In this document: piece after piece, positions 52,211 through 61,196 of the stretch | Numbering within the stretch: the stretch's first letter is position 1 | How the letters are laid out: the number at the start of each line of letters is the position of its first letter | NCBI GenBank assembly: GCA_015055805.1 | Contig: SVHN01000011.1 | Location: 1 to 61,196, forward strand | DNA: 61,196 bases | Source of the DNA: Clostridiales bacterium | GTDB taxonomy: Bacteria > Bacillota > Clostridia > Christensenellales > Borkfalkiaceae | Direction of reading: 5' to 3' | Notes under the pieces: generated by a model | The model's input: only the letters and a program-made list of their open reading frames with translations | The model's database searches: none | What the model was told of the DNA's origin: nothing | Translations under genes and position numbers: made by a program

Positions 52211-53074
52211 TTAGTCGCCGTGCACCATCGTGCCTGCGCCTTCGTCGGTGAAAAGTTCCATTAGTATTGAGTGCGGAACTCTTCCGTCCATAATAATAAC
52301 CTTTTTAACGCCGCGGGATATTGCTTCGATACAGCAATCGACCTTGGGTATCATACCGCCCGAAATAACCCCTTCGTCAAAGAGTTTTTTGGCTTCGCTT
52401 ACCCTTATGTCGGGAATAAGCGTAGACGGATCGTCTTTATCTTTAAGAACGCCTGCGATATCAGTCATCATAATAAGACGCTTTGCGTTAAGCGCGCCTG
52501 CGATATGCGCAGCCGCCGTATCTGCGTTTATGTTATAGGTATTGCCATCTCTATCACAGCCGATAGTGGACACTACTGGGATATACCCTTTTTCCAAAAG
52601 ATCGGATACAGGCTGAATATTAATCTTGGTTATCTCACCGACGTAGCCTAGTCTTTCGTCCTTAATCTTTGCTTCGATAAGTCTGCCGTCCATGCCAGAT
52701 ATGCCCATTGCCTTTCCGCCCTTTGCTTCAAGGTAGGTTACAAGCGACTTATTGATTTTTCCCGCAAGCACCATTTGCGCGATATCGACGGTTTCTTTAT
52801 CGGTAACCCTAAGACCGTTGACGAACTCGGATTTTTTGCCGAGTTTATTCATCATATCGCTTATTTCCGGACCGCCGCCGTGAACTAACACGACCTTTAC
52901 ACCCGTAAGCCATAAAAGCACGATATCTTCCATAACCTGCTCTTTAAGTTCGGGGTTTATCATAGCGTTACCGCCGTATTTTACGACTACGACTTCGCCG
53001 TTATATCTTTTTATGTAAGGAAGTGCTTGCACTAACACTTCCGCTCTCTGTAAGTTTGTAAAGTTTTTATCCAT
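52211..53074 (-). CDS. argB: Acetylglutamate kinase
   Basis: Phosphorylates N-acetylglutamate. 287 aa. Amino-acid-kinase fold with VVVKYGGNAM (about 25-34), VLVHGGGPEISDMM, TDIAGVLKDKDDPSTLI and SGGMIPKVDCCIEAI. Acetylglutamate kinases of this length with a basic N-terminal helix are often feedback-inhibited by arginine; the N-terminal helix here is present (FTNLQRAEVLVQALPYIKRY) so feedback control is plausible. Confidence 0.96.
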   Translation of the reverse strand: MDKNFTNLQRAEVLVQALPYIKRYNGEVVVVKYGGNAMINPELKEQVMEDIVLLWLTGVKVVLVHGGGPEISDMMNKLGKKSEFVNGLRVTDKETVDIAQMVLAGKINKSLVTYLEAKGGKAMGISGMDGRLIEAKIKDERLGYVGEITKINIQPVSDLLEKGYIPVVSTIGCDRDGNTYNINADTAAAHIAGALNAKRLIMMTDIAGVLKDKDDPSTLIPDIRVSEAKKLFDEGVISGGMIPKVDCCIEAISRGVKKVIIMDGRVPHSILMELFTDEGAGTMVHGD

Positions 53075-53114
53075 AACTATATTCCTAAAATAATGATTAA
53101 ATCAGAGTTTTTTA

Positions 53115-54332
53115 TTAGGTGCGGTAATCGCCGTTAATCTTAACGTAATCGTAAGTTAAGTCACAGCCCCACGCCTTGGACGAATAGTCGCCCGAATTAA
53201 GATTTACCGCTATAACGATTTCTTTTTCAAGAAGAATCGTCTTTGCTATTTCTTCAGAGAACTCAACGCCTGCGCCGTTTTTGCAGACCTGAATACTGCC
53301 TTTAATCGACTGGAAAGACACGTCAATCTTATTGACGTCAACGTCTGCTCCGCTATAACCGATGGCGCAGAGTACACGCCCCCAGTTAGCGTCAGCACCG
53401 AACATTGCGGCTTTTGTTAGGCTAGAACATATAACGCTCTTAGCAACCGTCTTTGCCGTCTTTTCGTCCTTTGCGCCTTCAACCGCACACTCTAAGAGTT
53501 TGGTTGCGCCTTCTCCGTCGCCTGCTATCATTCTGCAAAGGCTTACGGTAATGGAATTAAGCGCAGTCATAAAGGTCTTATAATCTTCGCCGTCCGCATT
53601 GATCTCGTCGTTACCTGCCATACCGTTTGCAAGCACGGTAACCATATCGTTGGTGGACGTATCGCCGTCAATGCTTATCATATTAAAGGTGTTTTGAATA
53701 TCGGATTTTAAGGCTTTTGACAGCATTTCTGACGATATACAAGCATCAGTAGTTATAAACACTAGCATTGTTGCCATGTTCGGGTGGATCATACCGCTAC
53801 CCTTAGCAATGCCGCCCATACGGCAAATTTTACCGCCAAGCGTAAATTCAACGGCTACTTCCTTTTTAGCAAGGTCGGTAGTCATAATCGCTTCGGCAGC
53901 GTCACTTCCGCCATTTTCAGAAAGATTTTCAACGAGTTCAGGAATTCCCGATTCTATTGCTCCGATATTTAAGGGCTGACCGATAACGCCGGTCGACGCA
54001 ACGACTACGTCGTCTGATGCAACTTTAAGATTTTTAGATAGCATTTCGCACATGCGTTTAGCAATCTCTACACCGTTTGCGTTGCAAGTGTTTGCATTTC
54101 CACTGTTGCAGATAACCGCCTGCGCTTTTCCGTTTGTTAGGTGTTCTTTGGTTACGATAAGCGGTGCGCCTTTAACAAGGTTAGTAGTATAAACCGCCGC
54201 TGCGGTTGCTATATTTTCGCTATATATAAGTGCTAAATCCTTTTTGGTGCGGTTATGTCTTATTCCACAATGAACGCCGCTAGCTTTAAATCCTTTGGCA
54301 GCACATACACCGCCGTCTATAACTTTTAACAT
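53115..54332 (-). CDS. argJ: Bifunctional ornithine acetyltransferase / N-acetylglutamate synthase
   Basis: Recycles the acetyl group between N-acetylornithine and glutamate. 405 aa proenzyme. The self-cleavage site is ATML in GSGMIHPNMATMLVFITTDA (about residues 177-196), with threonine becoming the nucleophile of the beta subunit. DGDTSTNDMV and the C-terminal CDLTYDYVKINGDYRT are standard. Its presence means the cyclic acetyl pathway is used; no separate argA or argE is needed in the operon. Confidence 0.97.
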   Translation of the reverse strand: MLKVIDGGVCAAKGFKASGVHCGIRHNRTKKDLALIYSENIATAAAVYTTNLVKGAPLIVTKEHLTNGKAQAVICNSGNANTCNANGVEIAKRMCEMLSKNLKVASDDVVVASTGVIGQPLNIGAIESGIPELVENLSENGGSDAAEAIMTTDLAKKEVAVEFTLGGKICRMGGIAKGSGMIHPNMATMLVFITTDACISSEMLSKALKSDIQNTFNMISIDGDTSTNDMVTVLANGMAGNDEINADGEDYKTFMTALNSITVSLCRMIAGDGEGATKLLECAVEGAKDEKTAKTVAKSVICSSLTKAAMFGADANWGRVLCAIGYSGADVDVNKIDVSFQSIKGSIQVCKNGAGVEFSEEIAKTILLEKEIVIAVNLNSGDYSSKAWGCDLTYDYVKINGDYRT

Positions 54333-54354
54333 AATTTCTCCTTTCGTCCGTCTA

Positions 54355-55278
54355 TTATAACGCTAATCCCGTTGTTTCGTCTACACCGAGAAGTATATTC
54401 ATATTTTGTATGGCTGCGCCTGACGCGCCTTTTCCTAGGTTATCAAACCGTGACACGAGCAGTATTCTTTCTTCGTTACCAAAAACTGATATTTCCATAC
54501 CGTCTTTGCCTTTCATAGAGTTAGCCGATAAAAATCCGCTTTCGTCCGCCGTATCTATATATTTAACTACGCTACCCGTGTATAGGTTTTTATAAACCGA
54601 TTTAATATCTTCCACGCTGCCTTTTAGATCTTTTGCAAATAGCGGAACGGTCACTTCCATACCGCAGTCGTAATCGGAAACTATCGGGCAGAAAATAGGC
54701 GCGTTATTAAGTCCGCAAACCGACTGTATCTCGGGTAAATGCTTGTGCTTTTGGGGAAGCGCGTATTGCCTTGGTGCGTCGTAAAGGCGCGGTTTATCCG
54801 CGCTTTCGTACTCGGCAATCATTTTCTTTCCGCCGCCCGTATATCCCGTAATTGAAAAGCAAGTAAGCGCAATATCTTTACTTATAAACCCAGCATCAAT
54901 AAGTGGGTTTATAAGGGATATAAAGCCACTTGCGTGACAACCTGGGTTTGCTATACGGTTAGAATTCTTAATAGCGTCGAACATGCCTTTAAGTTCTGGG
55001 AATCCGTACGTCCACTTTTCATTAGTTCTGTGCGCCGTTGAAGTGTCGATAATCTTTACGTTAGGATTTTCAACTAGTGACACCGCTTCTATTGCCGCAG
55101 CATCTGGTAAACATAAAAATGCTACGTCGCACGAGTTTATCGCTTGCTTTCTTGCCGAAAGGTCTTTCCTTTGCTCTTCGGGAAGAATTATTAAACTTAT
55201 ATCTTTACGGTCTGACAAGCGGTCTAAAATTTTAAGCCCGGTCGTTCCTGCGCTACCGTCAATAAAAACTTTATGCAT
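54355..55278 (-). CDS. argC: N-acetyl-gamma-glutamyl-phosphate reductase, type 2
   Basis: Reduces N-acetylglutamyl phosphate to the semialdehyde. 307 aa, the short 'type 2' form (usual type 1 is about 345 aa). N-terminal HKVFIDGSAGTTGLKILDRL, catalytic cysteine in NPGCHASGF (about residue 117) and GYTGGGKKMIAEYE. It overlaps the argH stop by 8 bases. Type 2 enzymes are less usual in Firmicutes arg operons than type 1, so its origin may be worth a phylogeny. Confidence 0.95.
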   Translation of the reverse strand: MHKVFIDGSAGTTGLKILDRLSDRKDISLIILPEEQRKDLSARKQAINSCDVAFLCLPDAAAIEAVSLVENPNVKIIDTSTAHRTNEKWTYGFPELKGMFDAIKNSNRIANPGCHASGFISLINPLIDAGFISKDIALTCFSITGYTGGGKKMIAEYESADKPRLYDAPRQYALPQKHKHLPEIQSVCGLNNAPIFCPIVSDYDCGMEVTVPLFAKDLKGSVEDIKSVYKNLYTGSVVKYIDTADESGFLSANSMKGKDGMEISVFGNEERILLVSRFDNLGKGASGAAIQNMNILLGVDETTGLAL

Positions 55279-56650
55279 TTTTGATTTTTCCTTTTACGTA
55301 ATCTATCTGCGCTTGAACCGATTCGGGTGAAGTTCCGCCTTCCGAAACACGCTTATTGACGCAGGTTATAAGGCTTATTTCATGATACAAATCAGCGTCG
55401 AATAACTCGCTGTATTTTTTATAATTTTCAAGTTCTAGGGTTTCTAACACCTTTCCGTTTGCGATACAGTCGCCTACTATCTGACCGCAAATCTTATACG
55501 CGGATCTAAACGGCAAACCTTTCTTTACTAAATAATCGGCAAGGTCGGTGGCGTTTATAAACCCTTTTTGCGCCGCAGTCAACATATTCTTTTCAAGAAC
55601 GGTCATGCCCTTTATCATAGGCGCGAATACGTCCAAACACATAATAACGGTATCCGCCGCGTCGAAAACGTTTTCTTTATCTTCTTGCATGTCTTTGTTA
55701 TATGCTAGCGGTAAACCTTTAAGCATTGTAAGAAGTGCGATAAGGTCACCGTATACCCTACCGGTCTTACCACGAACAAGTTCTGCCATGTCGGAATTCT
55801 TTTTCTGAGGCATTATCGAAGAGCCCGTTGTGAACGCGTCGGATAGTTCAACGAACTTAAATTCCCAACTCGTCCAAAGAATAATCTCTTCGGATAGTCT
55901 TGATAAGTGCATCATAAGCATTGAGCAAGCGGCAGCAAATTCCACGCAAAAATCCCTATCAGAAACGCCGTCGATACTATTAAGCGCGATTTCATCAAAG
56001 CCTAATGTTTTGGCTTCCATACGCCTATCCGTCGAATAGGTCGTCCCTGCCAAAGCGCAACTTCCGATAGGACAAACGTTTATACGCTTTTTAAGGTCGC
56101 TAAATCTTTCTATATCGCGAAGTAGCATCATTGCGTACGCCATTAAGTGATGTCCGAAAGTTATAGGCTGAGCGCGTTGAAGATGTGTATACCCCGGCAT
56201 AATGGTAGATTTATGCGCCTCTGCCTTTACGGTGATTTCTTGGGTTAAGAGCTTAATTTTTTCTACGATAGAGTCGGTAATATCCCTTAAATACATACGG
56301 GTATCAAGCGCGACTTGATCGTTACGGCTTCTTGCGGTATGCAGTTTTTTACCAACGTCGCCAAGTCTTAAAGTAAGTTCTTGCTCAACGAACATATGTA
56401 TATCTTCTGCGGTCATATCTATTTTAAGTTTACCGCTCTCGATATCGTTTAATATGCCTTCTAATCCATCAATCAGGGTATCAGCTTCACTCTTGGTAAT
56501 GATATTTTTTGCGCCGAGCATACTTGCATGCGCCATACTGCCAAGAATATCTTGCTTATACATTCTGCTGTCGAAAGCGATTGATGAATTGAAGTCGTCT
56601 GCAATTTTATCGGTAACACCGTCGGTGCGTCCCGTCCACATTTTAGCCAT
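55271..56650 (-). CDS. argH: Argininosuccinate lyase
   Basis: Splits argininosuccinate into arginine and fumarate. 459 aa, fumarase/aspartase superfamily. LHTARSRNDQVALD (about 108-121), TILPGYTHLQRAQPI-like sequence TIMPGYTHLQRAQPI, and the signature GSSIMPQKKNSD (about 280-291). Second gene of the operon. A hairpin at 56679-56705 separates it from argG. Confidence 0.97.
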   Translation of the reverse strand: MAKMWTGRTDGVTDKIADDFNSSIAFDSRMYKQDILGSMAHASMLGAKNIITKSEADTLIDGLEGILNDIESGKLKIDMTAEDIHMFVEQELTLRLGDVGKKLHTARSRNDQVALDTRMYLRDITDSIVEKIKLLTQEITVKAEAHKSTIMPGYTHLQRAQPITFGHHLMAYAMMLLRDIERFSDLKKRINVCPIGSCALAGTTYSTDRRMEAKTLGFDEIALNSIDGVSDRDFCVEFAAACSMLMMHLSRLSEEIILWTSWEFKFVELSDAFTTGSSIMPQKKNSDMAELVRGKTGRVYGDLIALLTMLKGLPLAYNKDMQEDKENVFDAADTVIMCLDVFAPMIKGMTVLEKNMLTAAQKGFINATDLADYLVKKGLPFRSAYKICGQIVGDCIANGKVLETLELENYKKYSELFDADLYHEISLITCVNKRVSEGGTSPESVQAQIDYVKGKIKNA

Positions 56651-56678
56651 TTTTTAATCTCCGTATAAAACGATAATT

Positions 56679-56705
56679 GTCCTGCGCGGAAAATCCGTGC
56701 AGGAC
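56679..56705 (-). promoter_or_regulatory. Intercistronic hairpin between argG and argH
   Basis: GTCCTGC(G)CGGA pairs with TCCG(T)GCAGGAC around an AAA loop (about 11-12 bp). No adequate T-run follows on the minus strand (ATTATCGTTTTAT), so it looks like an mRNA-stability or partial-termination element. Confidence 0.6.
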
Positions 56706-56722
56706 GATTGATAATATGCTAC

Positions 56723-57943
56723 TTATTTATTGTCCTTGTCAACCATTGCTTGAACCTTAATGGGTAAGCCGAATAGGTTGATAAATCCGTCTGCATCTTT
56801 TTGGTTATAATCACTTTCACCAAAGGTTGCAATCTCTTCACTATATAGCGAATAAGGACTCCATACGCCTGCGTTTATCATGTTACCTTTGTAAAGTTTT
56901 AAGCGAACTTTACCAGTAACCTTTTCCTGCGTTTTGTCAACAAATGCTGCAAGTGCTTCGCGGAGCGGTGTAAACCATTGTCCGTTATATACTAGTTCAC
57001 CGTAAGTGATTGCAAGCTTTTGTTTTTCGTGCATGGTAATCTTGTCAAGGCACAAGGTTTCCAAAACGCTGTGCGCTTTGTAAAGGATTGCGCCACCGGG
57101 GGTTTCGTATACGCCACGACACTTCATACCAACCAAACGGTTTTCAACGATATCAAGTAATCCTATGCCGTTTGCACCGCCGAGTTTGTTAAGTTCTAAA
57201 ATGATGTCTTTCGCGCTCATCTTCTTGCCGTCTAAAGCAACGGGCGCGCCCTGAACGAAGTCAAGTTCAACGTAAGTGGGCTTATCGGGAGCATCAATCG
57301 GTGAAACACCGAGTTCTAAGAACCCTTTCTTTTCATACTGCGGTTCGTTACCTGTATCTTCTAAGTCCAAACCTTCGTGTGATAAGTGCCATAGGTTTTT
57401 ATCTTTTGAATAGTTGGTTTCTCTGTTAATCTTTAGGGGTACGTTATGCGCTTCTGCATAATCGATTTCTTCTTCACGTGACTTAATGTCCCATTCACGC
57501 CACGGCGCAATGATAGCCATGTCGGGAACGAAGTGCTTAAAGGTAAGTTCAAAACGCACTTGGTCGTTACCCTTACCCGTACAACCGTGAGCAATAGCGT
57601 CAGCACCTTCCTTAATTGCAATTTCAGCAAGAGCCTTTGCTATGCAAGGACGTGCGTGAGAAGTTCCGAGAAGATATTCTTCGTAAATTGCGCCAGCTTT
57701 AACGCAAGGAATAATATAGTTGTCAACGTAATCGTCGGTCAAATCCAAAACGTAACACTTGCTTGCGCCAGTCTTAATTGCCTTTTCTTCTAATCCGTCA
57801 AGCTCGTCCGCCTGACCAACGTTTGCAGCAACTGCGATAACTTCACAGTTGTTATAATTTTCTTTAAGCCAAGGTATGATAATCGAAGTGTCAAGTCCAC
57901 CCGAATATGCTAATACAACCTTCTTAATGTCCTCTTTTTTCAT
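56723..57943 (-). CDS. argG: Argininosuccinate synthase
   Basis: Condenses citrulline and aspartate with ATP. 406 aa from the ATG at 57943 (GGAGG 6 bases upstream). The longer reading frame is excluded because the promoter (57978-58006) lies inside it. ATP-binding [13 protein letters not shown] (about 8-20), [14 protein letters not shown] and the C-terminal [13 protein letters not shown]. First gene of argGHCJBDF. Confidence 0.97.
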   Translation of the reverse strand: MKKEDIKKVVLAYSGGLDTSIIIPWLKENYNNCEVIAVAANVGQADELDGLEEKAIKTGASKCYVLDLTDDYVDNYIIPCVKAGAIYEEYLLGTSHARPCIAKALAEIAIKEGADAIAHGCTGKGNDQVRFELTFKHFVPDMAIIAPWREWDIKSREEEIDYAEAHNVPLKINRETNYSKDKNLWHLSHEGLDLEDTGNEPQYEKKGFLELGVSPIDAPDKPTYVELDFVQGAPVALDGKKMSAKDIILELNKLGGANGIGLLDIVENRLVGMKCRGVYETPGGAILYKAHSVLETLCLDKITMHEKQKLAITYGELVYNGQWFTPLREALAAFVDKTQEKVTGKVRLKLYKGNMINAGVWSPYSLYSEEIATFGESDYNQKDADGFINLFGLPIKVQAMVDKDNK

Positions 57944-57977
57944 AATTGCCTCCGCAAAACTTTTATTATCGTTTGTT

Positions 57978-58006
57978 ATTATAGTACAATGTTTTTTCAT
58001 TGTCAA
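57978..58006 (-). promoter_or_regulatory. Promoter and possible operator of the arginine operon
   Basis: Minus-strand TTGACA-17 bases-TATAAT, a perfect consensus. Its spacer contains the inverted repeat ACAATG-6-CATTGT (57986-58003), a possible repressor site. About 105 bases upstream the palindrome TGAATATATTCA (58109-58120) resembles an ArgR half-site pair but with a shortened spacer. No ArgR gene is in the window. Confidence 0.85.
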
Positions 58007-58149
58007 ATCTTTTACCACTAAATTTAAAAATTTATTAAATTTTTTTAGAATATTTTTTGATAATATTCATTATTTTATGCATATTTCATTTTATTATTTA
58101 TTTTATAATGAATATATTCAAAAACGACAAAAAGACAAAAAAGAATAAT

Positions 58150-58188
58150 AAAAAAAAGCATAAAGCGCGGAGCAAAACTGCTCCGCGC
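58150..58188 (-). terminator. Terminator after the large BspA-like gene
   Basis: GCGCGGAGCA/TGCTCCGCGC, a perfect 10-bp stem with a 4-base loop, then TTTATGCTTTTTTTT on the minus strand. Confidence 0.88.
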
Positions 58189-58245
58189 CAAATAATGCGT
58201 TTAATTTTTTACTCTAACTATTCACTAACCCTTTAAGGCACTCTT

Positions 58246-61196
58246 TTAGGCGTTAGGCGTAGGCACTCCGTCAACCAAACTCCACTCTCCTGCCCAGTAT
58301 ACTGGACACTTGTATTCTTTCCAAGCACTACTCCAACCGCTCGGTTTCTTATCTACTTCGCAGAATAGTGTCAATAAATCGCAGCCATAAAACGCATAAT
58401 CACCAATACTTGTTACACTGTTTGGTATTTCTATACTTGTTAATGCACTACAATTATAGAACGCATAAGAACCTATACTTATTACGCTGTTTCCTATCGT
58501 TACATTTGTTAATAAACTGAAATTTCTGAACGCTGAAGATCCTATATTTGTTACACTATTTGGTATTTCTATACTTGTTAATGAACTGCAATTATAAAAC
58601 GCGCTTTCGGCAATACTTGTTACATTGTACGTATTTCCTTTATAAGTTACGCTCGACGGTATTGTTATATCCCCCGAAATATTAATCGGTTGACGTACTA
58701 CTATTGCCTCCCCGTCTTTTAGCGAATATCTTATCCCGTCTATCACTTGATAGATATATCCGTCATTTGCGACGTCGTTATTGTTACAATTCCAAACCAC
58801 TGGACACGAAGAATTCCAATTATTATCCCAACCACTCGGTTTTTCACTTGCTTCACAGTATATGGTTAATAAATTACAATTACCGAACATATGAGAACCC
58901 ATACTTACTACACTGTGAGGGATTACTATACTTGTTAATGAATAACAATCAAAAAATGCAGCTTTACCTATACTTTTTACATTGTTAGGAATCACTATAT
59001 CTGTTAATGAATTACAATTATTAAATGCGCCATCACCTATATCTATTACACTATCAGCTATTATAATACTTGTTAACGAGGCATCGTCGCTAAATGCAGA
59101 ATCATCTATTCTCGTTACACTATCCGGTACAATAAATGACGTATCTTTTTTACCTGCTGCATATTGAATTAAAGTTGTTCCGTCTATGTTGTATAGGTTT
59201 CCGTCTACATCTTTATAATATTCATTGTTTTCTTCAACAATTATATTTTCTAGAGAAATGCACCCTTCAAACACACGAATACCAATAGTCGAAACGGATG
59301 CCGGAATAGTTATACTTTTTAAGGAAGAACAATCCTTAAAGGCATCACTTCCAATAAACTTAAGACTATTCGGCAGGTCTATATTAATTAAAGAAGTACA
59401 ACCGACAAAAGCACTACTAGATATTGCAGTAACACTGTTAGGTATCTTAATTTCTTCTAACAATGTACAATAAGCAAATGCATCTGCCTCTATACTAATA
59501 ACCCCATCCGAAATAACAACTTTAGTTAAATGCGTACCATTAGCTCGGAACGACCAAGCACCAATTTTTTCAACACCGCTAGGAACTTCAAATACTGTTT
59601 CTGTTTTTCCGCCGGCATATTGCACAAGTTCTTTCCCGTCATAGGTATATAAATTCCCGTCAATCGCCTTAAAAGACCTATTGTTTTCATCAACTTCAAA
59701 TCGTAACAAGGAAGAACAACCGTTAAATGGTGTTGAAATATACGTTACAGTAGCAGGAAGTTTTATCGTTTCTATTCCAGTATAATAAAACGCACTATGT
59801 TCTATCTTTGTCAACTGACTATTTTCACCAAAGTAAACGCTCTTTAGAGTCCCAGAATGAGCAAATGCGTGTTGACCAATGATTTTAACGCTATCAGGTA
59901 TTTCGACACTTAAAATTGTCGAGCACTGATAGAACGCAGAATCACCAATACTTGTTACAGGTTTACCCTGATACGTAGCAGGAATAATAAGGTCTATTAA
60001 AGTTCCTTGATAACCAGTAACAGTGTATTCTTCGCCCTTCAACTCATATTTTAATAAATAATCTAAAGCAGTACCTTCAGCAGTTATAGTATCTTTTTCT
60101 CCGCAACCGTGTTCGCAAATTGCCGTTTTAGTACCATCAACTTGATATTGCGCGTCTTTATTGTAAACATAATTTACAAAATTGTGACCACCAACACTTT
60201 CCGTATCCATTATAGTGCTCTTCGCACCACAACCGTAGTCACAATAAGCAGTTTTTGTGCCATTCTTAACGCAAGTTGCGTTTTCGTCATAAATATATTG
60301 AGTATATACGTGACTAAGTTGAGTATTGTTTGCCGTAACCGTTTTTGTTAATCCACAACCATTGTCACAATACGACGTGCTTGTGCCGTTTTTAGTGCAA
60401 GTTGCGTCTTCATTATAAACGTAGTTACTGTAAGCATGATCGCACAAGAACTGCTGATACGTAGCCCCCCAATGAACTTTCGGTTGATATCCCGTAACTA
60501 GATCCCAGTGATTCCAGTCTTCATGCCAACTTGTAGGTTGACTTTCTATCTCGCAATATATCGTTAAATCTTCACATCCATACGTCGCCCAATACCCCAC
60601 TGAAGTAACTTTTTTATTGATGAAAATTTTCCTCAAATCGTTGCAGTAAGCAAACGCATTTTTATCGATCGTAGTTACGTTATCCCCAAGTTTTATACTG
60701 CGCACCCCACTGCACCAAAACGAATGCTGTCCAATAGTCGTTACTGGTTTCCCCTTGTAGATACTAGGAATAATCAAGTCGCCAGTTGCGCTACCGTTTC
60801 CACCAACTTTATACGCGGTATCTCCATTTATCAATTCAAAATATATACCTTCCGTATAATAATCTTGACCACATGCAGTGCAAATATCGTCTACAAAGTT
60901 GCATTTCACTAATTCGCCATACTCTTGTTCACAAGTTGCACATATCGCTTTTGCCAAGCACGTTGCCGTGCCACCTGAACAGTTTTCAGTTATAACGTGA
61001 CTACTGTCGTTTGCACAAGTTTTTACGTGTTGATTATTGCCATTTGATTCCCACTCGCCATAATTATGACCTAACGCACTGCCATACTCAGTATGACAAT
61101 TTTCACACGTTGCTTTTTCCGTACACGTTGCCGTACCACCGCTATGGTCACCTAATTCGCCATACTCTTGTTCACAAGTTGCACATATCGCTTTTG
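58246..61196 (-). CDS. Large BspA-type leucine-rich-repeat protein (5' end outside the window)
   Basis: The reading frame stays open to the right edge: before the first in-frame start-like codon at 60957 it continues with the same type of Cys-rich repeats (CATCEQEYGEL, CENCHTEYGS), so the true start lies beyond 61196. At least 983 residues are visible. N-terminal part: repeated CxxC modules (KAICATCEQEYG) and CxxG-type repeats (CTKNGTSTSYCDNGCG, CVKNGTKTAYCDYGCG). Then many BspA LRRs (SLTSIVIPHSVVSMG type) and a C-terminal YWAGEWSLVDGVPTPN. Probably a cell-surface adhesin like the lipoprotein at 45467-46807; several modules of the two genes are nearly identical in DNA. Confidence 0.93.
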   Translation of the reverse strand, partial: KAICATCEQEYGELGDHSGGTATCTEKATCENCHTEYGSALGHNYGEWESNGNNQHVKTCANDSSHVITENCSGGTATCLAKAICATCEQEYGELVKCNFVDDICTACGQDYYTEGIYFELINGDTAYKVGGNGSATGDLIIPSIYKGKPVTTIGQHSFWCSGVRSIKLGDNVTTIDKNAFAYCNDLRKIFINKKVTSVGYWATYGCEDLTIYCEIESQPTSWHEDWNHWDLVTGYQPKVHWGATYQQFLCDHAYSNYVYNEDATCTKNGTSTSYCDNGCGLTKTVTANNTQLSHVYTQYIYDENATCVKNGTKTAYCDYGCGAKSTIMDTESVGGHNFVNYVYNKDAQYQVDGTKTAICEHGCGEKDTITAEGTALDYLLKYELKGEEYTVTGYQGTLIDLIIPATYQGKPVTSIGDSAFYQCSTILSVEIPDSVKIIGQHAFAHSGTLKSVYFGENSQLTKIEHSAFYYTGIETIKLPATVTYISTPFNGCSSLLRFEVDENNRSFKAIDGNLYTYDGKELVQYAGGKTETVFEVPSGVEKIGAWSFRANGTHLTKVVISDGVISIEADAFAYCTLLEEIKIPNSVTAISSSAFVGCTSLINIDLPNSLKFIGSDAFKDCSSLKSITIPASVSTIGIRVFEGCISLENIIVEENNEYYKDVDGNLYNIDGTTLIQYAAGKKDTSFIVPDSVTRIDDSAFSDDASLTSIIIADSVIDIGDGAFNNCNSLTDIVIPNNVKSIGKAAFFDCYSLTSIVIPHSVVSMGSHMFGNCNLLTIYCEASEKPSGWDNNWNSSCPVVWNCNNNDVANDGYIYQVIDGIRYSLKDGEAIVVRQPINISGDITIPSSVTYKGNTYNVTSIAESAFYNCSSLTSIEIPNSVTNIGSSAFRNFSLLTNVTIGNSVISIGSYAFYNCSALTSIEIPNSVTSIGDYAFYGCDLLTLFCEVDKKPSGWSSAWKEYKCPVYWAGEWSLVDGVPTPNA

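Noticed and set aside
58109-58120. True ARG box upstream of argG
   Set aside because: TGAATATATTCA has a 2-base instead of 4-base centre and lies about 100 bases upstream of the promoter; kept only as a possible site.
58380-58620. Second block of similar repeats
   Set aside because: Same explanation: in-frame LRR modules of the large BspA-like protein.

Overview
The window is a chromosomal segment of a low- to mid-GC Firmicute, most likely an uncultured gut Clostridia (Christensenellales-like is a guess from overall feel, not a result). Support: strong AAGGAGG-type ribosome binding sites, sigma-A type promoters with 17-bp spacers, a canonical T-box leader, SpoVG, SepF, Hsp33, TrmO and a Firmicute-type smc/ftsY/rnc/plsX block. 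Host-glycan enzymes and BspA-type leucine-rich-repeat surface proteins fit a gut commensal.

Layout. 1-125: probable left end of an IS200/IS605-type element whose transposase would lie outside the window. 185-8039 (minus): asnS, plsX, rnc, smc, ftsY. 8250-14514 (minus): a GNAT-like protein, a 42-aa ORF, HEAT-like and TPR proteins, hslO and a polytopic membrane protein. 14729-18430 (plus): asd-dapA-dapB-yggS-sepF, coupling diaminopimelate/lysine synthesis to a division protein. 18505-22574 (minus): an ion-transporter-superfamily permease behind a yybP-ykoY (Mn2+) riboswitch, ldh, murC. 22711-24443 (plus): spoVG, a cytidylate-kinase-like protein, trmO. 24477-30721 (minus): an ABC exporter, an XRE-cupin-acyl-CoA ligase fusion behind a T-box, a ceramidase-like protein and a small membrane protein.

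30813-42716 (minus) is one long glycan-utilisation operon from a clear promoter: three Gfo/Idh/MocA-type proteins, a GH20-type hexosaminidase, two CUT1 sugar permeases (one of them chimeric), alpha-L-fucosidase, an FAD oxidoreductase and an unassigned TIM-barrel protein. It has no solute-binding protein and no ATPase. 42950-43331 holds tRNA-Arg(CCU) surrounded by decayed tRNA-like fragments. 43528-49841 is mixed: an orphan MazF, nitroreductase, rpsU, a BspA-like lipoprotein with a structured leader, DMT and MFS transporters and a small XRE regulator. 50039-57943 (minus) is a complete arginine operon argGHCJBDF from a near-consensus promoter. From 58246 to the right edge is the 3' part of a second, large BspA-like protein.

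Most notable: (i) two copies of a roughly 125-nt structured element with covarying stems, each starting exactly at a stop codon (asnS and argF); (ii) a T-box controlling an XRE-cupin-AMP-ligase fusion rather than an obvious amino-acid gene; (iii) a permease whose last transmembrane helix is replaced by a beta-sandwich-like tail, in a cluster lacking its binding protein; (iv) a long structured leader ending in a terminator just before the BspA lipoprotein start, which looks like an unassigned attenuator; (v) a Mn2+ riboswitch on an ArsB/NhaD-type permease.
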